The notes under the pieces were generated by a model. It saw nothing but the letters and a program-made list of their open reading frames with translations, was not told the origin of the DNA and searched no databases. From Bacillota bacterium (GTDB taxonomy: Bacteria > Bacillota > Sulfobacillia > Sulfobacillales > JAIMBI01): 46,574 bases of DNA. Location: positions 1 through 46,574 of the forward strand of contig JAJZYZ010000014.1 of NCBI GenBank assembly GCA_021797815.1. Direction: 5' to 3'. Shown piece by piece: positions 8,003-15,364 of this stretch. Each line of letters begins with the position of its first letter. The stretch's first letter is position 1. Made by a program: the position numbers and the translations under genes.

Positions 8003-8603
8003 TGATGGCGTCAAGCGCCACCGTGAGCGCCTGACGGAGGATCTGGTAGGGCAGCGCCGGCTCCGACCCCCGCCGGACCTGCTCGACCAGAGCCGGCACA
8101 TGAACGAAGCCGACGCGGGTCGGGAGACCGGTCGTGGCCGCCGTGTGGGCCGCGAGATAGAACGAGTGGTTGCACAAGAACGTCCCGGCGGTATTGGATA
8201 TGTAACCGGGTACGTCGGCCCGCCGCCATGCGTCCCGGACGGCGGCCACCGGAAGCGTTGACCAGTAGGCCGCAGGCCCGTCCGGTGCAATCGGCCGTTC
8301 CGTCAGGGTGAGGCCGGCCTCGTCGGCAATCCCGTAGTCGGCCAGATTGATGGCGAGGCGTTCCACCGCCACCGCGCTCCGTCCGTACGCGAGTCCGATG
8401 CCGAGATACACATCCGGGCGATAGTGCAAGAGGAGTTCCGATACCTCCCCGACGGCCTCGGCCGAACAGGTCAGCACGCGTCCGGTGACGCGGGCCCGGT
8501 CCTCGGGGTAGGTGGTCTCGAGATCGTGCACCAGGCGCTCAGATGGATTCACCTCGTGGGTGCCGAAGGGGCCGAAGCCTTGCACGATCACTAGCGGCGC
8601 CAT
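7938..8603 (-). CDS. pcp: Pyrrolidone-carboxylate (pyroglutamyl) peptidase I
   Basis: This cysteine peptidase (family C15) removes N-terminal pyroglutamate from peptides in the cytoplasm. The 221-residue sequence has the catalytic triad at the classical positions E81 (VERLAINLADY), C144 (NTAGTFLCNH) and H168 (GFVHVP), plus the N-terminal GFGPFGTHEVNPSE signature. ATG at 8603 is set by GGGGAGG about 9 nt upstream. The C-terminal tail after about residue 205 is Ala/Pro-rich, and its coding sequence runs 65 bases into the convergent M20 gene, an unusually long antisense overlap. Confidence 0.93.
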   Translation of the reverse strand: MAPLVIVQGFGPFGTHEVNPSERLVHDLETTYPEDRARVTGRVLTCSAEAVGEVSELLLHYRPDVYLGIGLAYGRSAVAVERLAINLADYGIADEAGLTLTERPIAPDGPAAYWSTLPVAAVRDAWRRADVPGYISNTAGTFLCNHSFYLAAHTAATTGLPTRVGFVHVPALVEQVRRGSEPALPYQILRQALTVALDAIISAPSPVPGAAESAAPLVRGA

Positions 8604-8675
8604 AGTAGAGGTCCTCCCCACTCGCCTCGTGGGCCGTCTGGTGTGTCGGCCTCGTCGTGGCGGTTTCGAAAGCAG

Positions 8676-8681
8676 TATACT
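8676..8681 (+). promoter_or_regulatory. Putative -10 box of the lipoprotein gene at 8722
   Basis: TATACT lies about 40 nt before the ATG. No clear -35 box is seen at standard spacing. Confidence 0.35.
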
Positions 8682-8721
8682 CCCCATGATGACAGGAAAG
8701 AGTCCACCCTGGGAGGCGGCC

Positions 8722-9519
8722 ATGGGCATCGTACGGCGCATGAGACCTCTCGGTCTCCTGGTCCTCATCGCGATGCTGGCGACAGCCTGTGGACCGGCCT
8801 TTGTACTCCCGCGCGTTCATGTGGCTCCGAAGCTCAAGCCGGAGAGCGACCATGCCATCCGGGTGCTGACGGCCCATCCCACCCTTATCACCAAGACGGG
8901 TGTGCTGTCGGTGAGTCCCGGGCCGCTCACCCGCGGAAACCTGGAGGTTCTCGTTCAGCCCATCGGGGCGCGCAAGCGTGTGCTGGTGTCAATTGGCGGC
9001 CTCGATTACAAGTGGCTCCGCCGTTGGCAGGTGGCGGGCGATCTGGTTCTCCTGGAAATCGGCACGCCGCCGTCCGCCCACCCGAAGAGCAACGAGTATC
9101 TCCATGTCGTGCTGGTGGCCGATGCGCGGACAGGGAAGCTCCTCTATCAGGGCCCGGTGGCCATCACGACCATCGTTTACCTCGATCCCCCGTACCTGGT
9201 CAAGGCGGGGCCGGCCAGTCTGCTGGGCCGCGCCCAGGCGGTGTGGCTCATCAACGTCGTCGCCGGGCGCCAGATTCGCGTGCTGTTTCCGCCTAACACC
9301 GTCGGCGTCGGGGAGGTGAAGAGCGGCCGCATCGAGTATCTGGTGCGTACAGACGGCCGGCTCCACCACCGCTCCCTGGCGATCCCCAAAACGGGCTGGC
9401 TTCCCTACAAGAACGTCAGCATCCTGAGGGTGAGCACGACCGGCCGCCGATCGGAGACGGCAATCGGCCGTGGCGGCACGGAGGCCGCCACGGCGCCGCC
9501 GAGCTCCAGCGGACGCTAG
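8722..9519 (+). CDS. Hypothetical lipoprotein
   Basis: The 265-residue protein begins with a lipoprotein signal (positive MGIVRRMRPLG, hydrophobic stretch, lipobox LATAC with the acylated Cys at about residue 25), so it is probably anchored to the outer face of the membrane. I recognise no enzymatic domain. The mature part is rich in beta-strand-like segments (VLVSIGG, LHVVLVADARTGKLLYQG), which might reflect propeller or sandwich repeats. ATG at 8722 is fixed by GGGAGG at 8711-8716 and the signal sequence. The tail is Thr/Ala/Ser-rich. Its TAG stop overlaps the stop of the convergent YerB-like gene in a shared CTAG. Confidence 0.8.
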   Translation: MGIVRRMRPLGLLVLIAMLATACGPAFVLPRVHVAPKLKPESDHAIRVLTAHPTLITKTGVLSVSPGPLTRGNLEVLVQPIGARKRVLVSIGGLDYKWLRRWQVAGDLVLLEIGTPPSAHPKSNEYLHVVLVADARTGKLLYQGPVAITTIVYLDPPYLVKAGPASLLGRAQAVWLINVVAGRQIRVLFPPNTVGVGEVKSGRIEYLVRTDGRLHHRSLAIPKTGWLPYKNVSILRVSTTGRRSETAIGRGGTEAATAPPSSSGR

Positions 9520-10598
9520 CTCCCGAGCGTCAAATGGAACGAGGACGGAGCGGAGCTCGTGGGCACCACTTCAATCCAGGTCTGTCCGGGGTCGAAGGGA
9601 GCCGGCTGGCCGTCGGGCAGAAAGAACCGGGTCGGCTGCCCGTTGCCCGCGTTCTGCCAGGTGCCCCGATAGTATTTGTGCCCCAGGAACAGAAGCGCCT
9701 CACCTGACCCTGCGGTGTTGATGTTGATCCAGCGATCGCTGGTGTTCGGATCGGCCATGTCCAGAGACTCGGTGGTGTACTGGATGACCACGTTTGACGC
9801 CACGACCGGCTGGCCTGAATTGGTGCCCATCACCTGCGTGTAGCCGGTCCCACACTCCTGGCACTCCACCCACCGGGTAAAGCCCTGCCGCGAGGCGTCC
9901 CAGCGCCACTGTTCAAGTGTGTTCTGCTGGTTCCACAGGAGCGTCAGGGTGCTGTAGCGGGGTGTTCCCGGCTTCTGCCGGGCAAACGACCATTGGGGCT
10001 TCACCTTGGGCGTGCCCCAGGTCTTGCGTGCGAACGCCGCGAGCGTACCGGCGTCGGCAAACAGGTTGTGCGGTGGCGGCGCGGAGGTGCGATAGAACAG
10101 ATTTTGGTAGATGCCATAATCCGCGTCCACATTGTGAATGCCGTCGGCCGCAATGGCCGCGTAGGCGGGCGTGGAGCCGCCGGCATGAAAATAATCAGCC
10201 TTCCAGCTGTTCACCCAGTACACGAAGTAGGGCCGAGCGGAGCGAACCGGGCCAACCACCTTCGGGAAGCTTCCCCAGAAGAGCAGCATGAAGCGGCTAT
10301 AATAGAAATTCTCCGTGTAAGCCTCGTACACGACGTCGGCGCTCTGGAGGCCCGCCTGCGGCCGCGCATACTGGGAGTTCTCAACCATGACCGCGATAAG
10401 CGGCCCGTGTGCCGTGCTGGGCTTGCCGGTGAGCGGGTCAAGCCGCTGGGGGGAAGCGGATGAATGTTTCACATGCGGCCTGTGGTGGGAAGAAGAGGGA
10501 GTCGTGAAGTTGCCGGCGCTTTTCGCTCCGCATCCCGCGGCTAACAATCCGACCCCGACAGTGAGCGAAAGTGCCATTATCCGATGCTTGACGGTCAT
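9516..10598 (-). CDS. YerB-like lipoprotein (DUF3048)
   Basis: The 360-residue protein has a lipoprotein signal (hydrophobic MALSLTVGVGLLAAGC, Cys at about residue 23) and then a His/Ser/Pro-rich linker. The conserved DUF3048 opening follows (LDPLTGKPS, then PLIAVMVENSQYARPQAG), with GPVRSARPYFV and, late in the protein, a second domain corresponding to DUF3048_C. B. subtilis YerB is the named relative; its biochemical role is unsettled. The protein should be membrane-anchored outside the cell. A divergent promoter pair with a Fur-family gene lies upstream, and an inverted repeat overlaps the likely promoter. The start could also be the internal ATG at about 10577. Confidence 0.85.
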   Translation of the reverse strand: MTVKHRIMALSLTVGVGLLAAGCGAKSAGNFTTPSSSHHRPHVKHSSASPQRLDPLTGKPSTAHGPLIAVMVENSQYARPQAGLQSADVVYEAYTENFYYSRFMLLFWGSFPKVVGPVRSARPYFVYWVNSWKADYFHAGGSTPAYAAIAADGIHNVDADYGIYQNLFYRTSAPPPHNLFADAGTLAAFARKTWGTPKVKPQWSFARQKPGTPRYSTLTLLWNQQNTLEQWRWDASRQGFTRWVECQECGTGYTQVMGTNSGQPVVASNVVIQYTTESLDMADPNTSDRWININTAGSGEALLFLGHKYYRGTWQNAGNGQPTRFFLPDGQPAPFDPGQTWIEVVPTSSAPSSFHLTLGS

Positions 10599-10661
10599 GG
10601 ACAGCGGCCCGGCTCGACCGGACCGCTTCCCTCCCTTCGGTGGACTCGCGTTCTTCAGGAA

Positions 10662-10701
10662 AGTCTCATTTCACCATACGCGCGGCTTTTGAGACTCGCA
10701 A
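10662..10701 (-). promoter_or_regulatory. YerB-like gene promoter with overlapping inverted-repeat operator
   Basis: On the minus strand TTGCGA (10701-10696), a 17-bp spacer and TATGGT (10678-10673) form a plausible promoter. A perfect 7-bp inverted repeat, AGTCTCA (10662-10668) and TGAGACT (10690-10696), is centred on the -10/spacer region, where a repressor would block RNA polymerase. It does not resemble the classical Fur box. Confidence 0.45.
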
Positions 10702-10727
10702 CTTTAACGAATCTCCCGCTGGCGTGG

Positions 10728-10756
10728 TTGCAGGCGGCCAGGTGGGATCTTATGCT
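10728..10756 (+). promoter_or_regulatory. Promoter of the Fur-family regulator gene
   Basis: TTGCAG (10728-10733), a 17-bp spacer and TATGCT (10751-10756). Transcription would start near 10763, leaving ATG codons at 10779 and 10791 as usable starts. Confidence 0.5.
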
Positions 10757-10790
10757 CTTCCATATACGGATCGGCCAAATGAGGGAGCAC

Positions 10791-11240
10791 ATGCAGCTGG
10801 CGCAGGTGTACCAGCGATTGGAGGAGGCCCGGCTACGGGTCACGCCGCAGCGCCAGACTGTGTTGCGCCTCCTGTCCCGGCGACTCGCGGAGGAACTGTC
10901 GGCCGAGGATCTTCATCGGCTCGCGAGCGAGGACGGAGATCCGGTGGGATTGGCCACCGTGTACCGGACCCTCGATGTTCTGTTTGGGGTTGGCGTCCTG
11001 ACCCAGATCATGAACGAGGACGGGGTGAGCCGCTACCGGCTCAACGTGGAGACCCTGCAGCCGCAGCAGCATCTCATCTGCGTTCGCTGCGGAGACCTGG
11101 TGGCGATAACCCTCTCGTGGCTGAATGGACTCGGCGAGCGCGTGCACGCGGCCACCGGCTTCACCGTGCTGGACCACGAACTGAAGCTCTACGGGGTGTG
11201 CATGGCCTGCCAGGGGAGCGGACGAAGAGGAGTCGGATAG
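10791..11240 (+). CDS. Fur-family transcriptional regulator (Fur/PerR/Zur type)
   Basis: The 149-residue protein has the Fur architecture: an N-terminal winged helix (LRVTPQRQTVLRLLSRR, then the recognition segment GLATVYRTLDVL at about 53-64) and a C-terminal dimerisation and metal domain. Two CxxC pairs (C97/C100 in ICVRCGD and C137/C140 in CMACQG) would hold the structural zinc. Whether it senses iron, zinc or peroxide cannot be decided; the usual HxH cluster between the domains is poor. ATG at 10791 is chosen because GAGG (10781-10784) lies 6 nt upstream; ATG at 10779 or 10752 is possible. The next gene, the UGA-containing Spx/ArsC-like protein, begins 9 nt after its stop, so the two are probably co-transcribed. 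Confidence 0.85.
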   Translation: MQLAQVYQRLEEARLRVTPQRQTVLRLLSRRLAEELSAEDLHRLASEDGDPVGLATVYRTLDVLFGVGVLTQIMNEDGVSRYRLNVETLQPQQHLICVRCGDLVAITLSWLNGLGERVHAATGFTVLDHELKLYGVCMACQGSGRRGVG

Positions 11241-11249
11241 GAGATGCCC

Positions 11250-11585
11250 GTGAAGTTTTACGGCTACGCTCTCTGAAGCACCTGCCAGAAGGCGAAGGCG
11301 TGGCTTTCGCAGGCGGGGGCGGTCTTCGAGGAGCGCGACTTGATTCGTAGGCCCCTCGGCCGGCTCGAGGTGGAGGACATGGTGACACGCGTCGGGGGCC
11401 TGGACAACATCCTTTCCACCCGGAGTCCCGCCTATAAGAAACGTGCAGGCAGCGTCGGGACGGATGACGGGTGGCTCCAGGCCATGGTCGAAGAGCCACG
11501 CCTCATGCGCCGCCCCATCCTTGTTACGGAGCGGGGTGTGGCCGTCGGGTTCAATCCGGACACCTGGTCGCGCCTGCTCGGCTAG
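11250..11585 (+). CDS. Candidate selenoprotein: Spx/ArsC-family thioredoxin-fold protein with in-frame UGA (Sec9)
   Basis: Read through one in-frame TGA (11274-11276), this is a complete 111-residue Spx/ArsC/YffB-like protein: MKFYGYALUSTCQKAKAWL at the start, then TRSPAYKK and PRLMRRPILV, and ending in GFNPDTWSRLLG. These are the family landmarks in order. The UGA falls where family members have the first redox Cys of CxxC, giving U-S-T-C. No other stop or frameshift is present. A SECIS-like hairpin follows the UGA. GTG at 11250 is preferred because AGGAG (11239-11243) lies 6 nt upstream; ATG at 11244 would be only 0 nt from it. The gene directly follows the Fur-family gene. The protein would be a cytoplasmic thiol/selenol redox enzyme or regulator; arsenate reduction is possible but unproven. 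The alternative is a pseudogene with one nonsense mutation. Confidence 0.78.
11274..11310 (+). promoter_or_regulatory. UGA codon and putative bacterial SECIS element, gene at 11250
   Basis: The UGA (11274-11276) is followed after 15 nt by GCGAAGG (11292-11298), loop CGUGG (11299-11303) and CUUUCGC (11304-11310). This is a 7-bp stem with one G-U pair and an apical loop containing GU, placed 22-26 nt after the UGA. That spacing is within the range known for SelB-dependent bacterial SECIS elements. The same geometry occurs at 20780-20816. Confidence 0.7.
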
Positions 11586-11597
11586 GATTTCCGGGCC

Positions 11598-12191
11598 TCA
11601 CGAACGGACGAACGCGAGCAGCATGAAACGCGGAAAGCGCACCTCCTCCGATAGGCCGGTAGTGTGCCCCCGTACTTCGCTCAGACCTTCGAGGTCCACA
11701 AGCCGCCTGAGCTGCAGATGTGCGGCCAGACCCGCATCGAGATAGTTCTGAAGCGTACGGTGATGAACATAGGTTTTGATGCCGTCTGCCCACAAGCCCC
11801 GGCAGGGGTTTCGCGCGCCGGTCGCAAAGTAGTCGGCCACATGATGATGGATGACGGCGGCGTACGGATTATCGAGCGCCAGCACCAGGCGGCCGCCGCC
11901 CTTCAGCGTCCCTGCGAGGGTGGCGATGAACGCACGGTAGTTCCGTACATCACTCAAAACCAGGCAGCTTCCGACGCTGTCAAACGCCCCCTCTTCTTCT
12001 AGGAGCGGGCGGGTGAGGTCCGCGACCCGATAGTCGATGCGTCCCTCGATATCCTTCCTGCGGGCAGCGCCGATGAGACGCGGAGAGATGTCGATGCCGG
12101 TCACCCGGGCGCCCCGCGCCGCCAAAATCCGTGCCAGATAGCCGTCTCCGCAGCCCGTGTCCAGGACTCGCGCCCCACAAAGCGGCCCCAT
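11598..12191 (-). CDS. SAM-dependent methyltransferase (class I), N-terminal part behind an amber codon
   Basis: The 197 residues form a Rossmann-fold methyltransferase: motif I VLDTGCGDGYLARIL (about residues 9-23), motif II VTGIDISPRLI and the later GGGRLVLALDNPYAA. Target unknown. The usual N-terminal cap before motif I is missing from this frame. Directly upstream a TAG (12198-12200) interrupts what looks like the rest of the cap (DGDPFGILPAL, stop, EGMGPL). Either translation restarts at ATG 12191, where AGGAGG lies only 2 nt away, or the gene is damaged or read through. It ends 12 nt from the convergent Spx/ArsC-like gene. Confidence 0.7.
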   Translation of the reverse strand: MGPLCGARVLDTGCGDGYLARILAARGARVTGIDISPRLIGAARRKDIEGRIDYRVADLTRPLLEEEGAFDSVGSCLVLSDVRNYRAFIATLAGTLKGGGRLVLALDNPYAAVIHHHVADYFATGARNPCRGLWADGIKTYVHHRTLQNYLDAGLAAHLQLRRLVDLEGLSEVRGHTTGLSEEVRFPRFMLLAFVRS

Positions 12192-12320
12192 GCCCTCCTA
12201 CAGGGCGGGCAGGATGCCAAACGGGTCACCGTCGGCGCCGCCGGTCTCCCGCATGTCGGCCGCCGTGCTGGATGGGACAGCATACGGGTCGCAGTCACCG
12301 GGGGATGGGCCAAACTCCAC
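12192..12320 (-). other. Probable original N-terminal coding region of the methyltransferase, cut by TAG
   Basis: In frame with the methyltransferase, a GTG at 12320 has GAGGGG 9-14 nt upstream and reads about 40 residues (MEFGPSPGDCDPYAVPSS through GILPAL) before TAG at 12198-12200. Changing that single codon to TTG (Leu) would give LPALLEGMGPL, a typical pre-motif-I helix. This suggests a recent nonsense mutation or a recoding event. Confidence 0.5.
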
Positions 12321-12444
12321 TTTGCGTGACCCCTCTTCCCTCGTGCTTGCTTCTCAAACCAAATCGCGGAGCGGGCGCTCAAAGTTTCGGCGGGACGAAG
12401 ATGGGCACACCGTATGAAAAGATCGTAGGACATGGTGGGACCGC

Positions 12445-12450
12445 TATAAT
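12445..12450 (+). promoter_or_regulatory. Putative -10 box for moaA
   Basis: Perfect TATAAT 33 nt before the moaA ATG. No convincing -35 element at standard spacing. Confidence 0.45.
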
Positions 12451-12482
12451 GAGTCTCACATCAATCTTAAGGGGGAGACGTC

Positions 12483-13493
12483 ATGTCCATGGTAGCGACG
12501 ATGCCGACGACGGGTCCCCTGGTGGATCAGTACAACCGGGCCGTGAAGAAGCTCCGGGTCTCGCTCACCGACCGCTGCAACTTCCGGTGTGTGTACTGCA
12601 TGCCCGAGGACGCCGAATTCATGGCGCGTGACGAGCTTCTCACCGCCGACGAGATTGTCCGTGCGGTGACAGCGTTTGCACGCCTCGGGGTGGAAAAGAT
12701 CCGCCTCACGGGCGGAGAGCCGTTGATGCGGCCGGAAGTGGTGGAAATCACCCGCCGCATCAAAGAGGTTCCGGGAGTACGTTCGGTGTCGATGACCACC
12801 AACGGCTTCATGCTGCCGCACCGCGCCGCGGAGCTTAAGGAAGCCGGACTCGATGGGGTCAACATCAGTCTCGACACGTTGCGCCGCGATCGTTTCATTC
12901 AACTCGCGCGCCGCGACTATCTGGACCACGTGCTGAAAGGAATTTCCGCCGCGATTGAGTTCGACCTGCAGCCGGTGAAGATCAACACGGTGGTCATGCG
13001 GGGGGTCAATGACCAGGAGGTTCGCGATTTTCTCACATGGAGCCGCGAGCATCCGGTCGTTGTCCGCTTTATCGAGTTCATGCCGCTCGATGCCGACAAC
13101 ATCTGGGAGCGAAAACTGGTCTACAACCTGTCGGAGATTGTAGAGGCGGCGAATCAGATTGCGCCGGTGGAAGAAATCACCCAGGACAAGGCCGCGCCCG
13201 CCCGCACGTTCCGGTTCCTGGACGGGCAGGGCGAGTTTGGCGTCATCGCCTCGGTGTCGGAGCCGTTCTGCGAGTGGTGCGACCGGGTCCGCATAACGGC
13301 CGAGGGCAAGATTCGAAACTGCCTCTTTGCCACCGACGAGACCGATCTGCGTGAGCTCATCCGCGGCGGAGCTCCCGACGTGGACCTCGATCTACGCATT
13401 CGCGAGTCGGTATGGGCCAAGTGGGCCGGGCATCTCATAAACCAGCCCAACTTCGTGAAGCCGGAACGCACCATGCACCGCATAGGGGGCTGA
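12483..13493 (+). CDS. moaA: GTP 3',8-cyclase MoaA (molybdenum cofactor biosynthesis)
   Basis: This radical-SAM enzyme converts GTP to 3',8-cyclo-7,8-dihydro-GTP, the first step of molybdopterin synthesis. The 336-residue protein has the SAM [4Fe-4S] motif C32-x3-C36-x2-C39 (CNFRCVYC), LTGGEPLMRP, and the C-terminal cluster cysteines C263, C266 and C280 (CEWCDRVRITAEGKIRNC). The C-terminus ends in GG, required in the family for catalysis. ATG at 12483 is set by AGGGGGAG about 8 nt upstream. No other moa/moe gene is in the window, so moaA stands alone here, closed by a terminator. Molybdopterin would support enzymes such as formate dehydrogenase, itself often a selenoprotein. Confidence 0.96.
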   Translation: MSMVATMPTTGPLVDQYNRAVKKLRVSLTDRCNFRCVYCMPEDAEFMARDELLTADEIVRAVTAFARLGVEKIRLTGGEPLMRPEVVEITRRIKEVPGVRSVSMTTNGFMLPHRAAELKEAGLDGVNISLDTLRRDRFIQLARRDYLDHVLKGISAAIEFDLQPVKINTVVMRGVNDQEVRDFLTWSREHPVVVRFIEFMPLDADNIWERKLVYNLSEIVEAANQIAPVEEITQDKAAPARTFRFLDGQGEFGVIASVSEPFCEWCDRVRITAEGKIRNCLFATDETDLRELIRGGAPDVDLDLRIRESVWAKWAGHLINQPNFVKPERTMHRIGG

Positions 13494-13557
13494 CGGCGCG
13501 CACCCTCACCCTGGAAGCGGAGCGGCCAGACCGGGGGCGGGCCGCGGCCAGCTTGGC

Positions 13558-13583
13558 GCCGCCGCCTTCGGGCGGCGGCTTTT
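13558..13583 (+). terminator. Intrinsic terminator after moaA
   Basis: GCCGCCGCC (13558-13566), loop TTCG, GGCGGCGGC (13571-13579) and TTTT: a 9-bp GC-only stem with a stable UUCG tetraloop. Confidence 0.9.
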
Positions 13584-13762
13584 GACACGTCCGCGGCGGG
13601 TGTTTCCGCTCATGCGAAATGCGAGACCCCATAAGGGCCTCAGCGTTGGGTGCAGGCCAAGTGTCGGACGTCCCACTTGGGCGTCCGCGCCCCGCCCGGT
13701 GAATTCCCGTCTCCATCGGACGGGCTTCGGAGTGATATCTGAACGGCTCGCGCGGACTCGCG

Positions 13763-14611
13763 TCAGACCCGGGCGTAGCTCCGGAACAGTGCGTCCCTAA
13801 AGGCGGTCAGCGCGTCCGCCCGTTCACGGTCGGCATGGCTGTACACCTGGATGAGCCCGGTCAGCATGCGGACCAGCATGAAGCGGGTGGGTGTGGGACT
13901 CAGGTAGGCCGGATTGTAGCCGAATCCGTTGTTCATCAGGAACTGGACGCACTCGGCCCGGTTTAGAATGCGGCCTTCATGGAACGCATCGATAAACAGC
14001 GAGTCGTTGAACTGCAGGAGGAAGTGGCCGGGCATTCCAATGCCGACCACCGGGATGCGGAGCCGGCGAGCCACCAGCAGGTAGATGGCGGCCAGAGAGA
14101 TGGGCAGACCGAGCCGGCGATCGAGGACGCGGTTGATGTAGCAGTTATCCGGATCGTAATAATGCTCCTCGTTGCCACGGAACCCGAGTTCGCCAAACAG
14201 ATAGTCGTTCAGGCGCTCGACCAGATCCCGCCCGCGGGGCATGGGGTCAAGCCGGGCCCTCAGATCGTCGGCCATCTGGTTTAAGATGCCGGCATAGTGT
14301 GCGCGGTTTAGGTTGGGGTACGCGGATTCCGCAATCAGGAACGCGCCCTCCTCCAGATCCAGCCATGCGGACGGCAGAGCGGCAAAATTGTGGAAGCGCT
14401 CTCCGAGTTCATCGAGGCGCACGGTTTCAAGAATCCCGTACACGCGCGTGCGCACGTGGGGATCGGTGTCCTCGCGGGAGGCTTCCAGGAACGGCCGCGC
14501 CTGCTGGCGGGCCTCCAGAAGGGTCTTGCGGGCAATGCCGGCGGTCTTGATGTCATCGTCACCCAAGAGCACGATCAACGCCTTGATCTCATTGTTGGTC
14601 AGGGTGCGCAT
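13763..14611 (-). CDS. SirB1-like transglutaminase-fold protein
   Basis: The 282-residue protein matches the SirB1/YchA family (transglutaminase-like fold plus helical repeats). The N-terminal about 60 residues look like a HEAT-type helical repeat (DDIKTAGIARKTLLEARQQA). The central part carries the family segments NDYLFGELGFRGNEEHYYDP and NRVLDRRLGLPISLA, then GIGMPGHFLLQF and DAFHEGR. The His of PGHF and the Asp of IDAFHEG fit the transglutaminase-type site; the nucleophile position before VLDRRLG (Cys-Tyr-Ile-Asn in DPDNCYINRV) is uncertain. Function is not established in the family. ATG at 14611 is preferred over two upstream in-frame Met codons because GGGGGAG lies 6 nt upstream. Confidence 0.82.
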   Translation of the reverse strand: MRTLTNNEIKALIVLLGDDDIKTAGIARKTLLEARQQARPFLEASREDTDPHVRTRVYGILETVRLDELGERFHNFAALPSAWLDLEEGAFLIAESAYPNLNRAHYAGILNQMADDLRARLDPMPRGRDLVERLNDYLFGELGFRGNEEHYYDPDNCYINRVLDRRLGLPISLAAIYLLVARRLRIPVVGIGMPGHFLLQFNDSLFIDAFHEGRILNRAECVQFLMNNGFGYNPAYLSPTPTRFMLVRMLTGLIQVYSHADRERADALTAFRDALFRSYARV

Positions 14612-14778
14612 GGCCATCTCCCCCTTTGCCATGAAGGCCCGATTCCGTCCACTTCCCGTCTCTCCAGTATATGGGTACACGAAAGCCGGCGCACGACGCC
14701 GGCCCCGCCGTGCTATAACATTCGAGGAGCACTCGGAGATTCCTTCAGCGAGTCGGCGCGTCGCCGCACCCGCTGCCG

Positions 14779-15186
14779 TCAGACGTTCCACATGCCAGTC
14801 GTGAACGCCCGCCCGAACACCCCGAACAGGAAGAACATCAAGATGGCCAGCACGACCGGTTCATTGAACCGTCCGTAGTCGGATGTGAGCGTCTCGCGCA
14901 GGCCCCTGCCCGGTCTGAGCCCCCGCTCGATGAGCACGACGGCCAGCGCCACCGCGCCATACAGGTAATGGGTCCACGTGAGACCCTGATGCCGGGTGGT
15001 GAGAAAAAGGACCACCCCGATGGCGGCTTGTAGAAAGATGCCGCGCTCCAGGTGGGTCGCGCCCTTCCAGAACCGTTCGGGAAGGGCAGACAGCCGTCGC
15101 GAGCGCACGGCCTCGATCGCGAGTGCCAAAGCTCCCGCGAGCAAGATAATGGCGACACCCAGGTGTACATAAATAAGCCATTGCAT
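14779..15186 (-). CDS. Four-helix integral membrane protein of unknown function
   Basis: The 135-residue protein has four hydrophobic segments (about residues 4-24, 45-62, 72-85 and 110-130), suggesting a small four-helix inner-membrane protein. Conserved-looking polar residues sit near the second helix (HLERGIFLQ) and third (HYLYG). I do not recognise the family with certainty; small heme- or quinone-handling membrane proteins have a similar outline, but nothing proves this. ATG at 15186 is chosen over an upstream TTG because the first helix begins right after it. Confidence 0.65.
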   Translation of the reverse strand: MQWLIYVHLGVAIILLAGALALAIEAVRSRRLSALPERFWKGATHLERGIFLQAAIGVVLFLTTRHQGLTWTHYLYGAVALAVVLIERGLRPGRGLRETLTSDYGRFNEPVVLAILMFFLFGVFGRAFTTGMWNV

Positions 15187-15319
15187 CGGCGAAAATCGCT
15201 CCTTCGTACTTGCGCCCAAGAAGGTCTTCGCCTCCTGCCCCGAGCTTCCTGCCTCGCGGCTAACCTCTGCCGTTGCTGTGAATTGCCGCTCGTCGAAATT
15301 TATCCGCCGGCCACTCTCC

Positions 15320-15325
15320 TATAAT
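15320..15325 (+). promoter_or_regulatory. Putative -10 box for the FAD oxidoreductase gene
   Basis: Perfect TATAAT 40 nt before the ATG at 15365; the matching -35 region (AATTTA) is weak. Confidence 0.4.
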
Positions 15326-15364
15326 CAGAGAGTCGCAGGCAGTCAATCCGAAAGGGTGGCGCAC

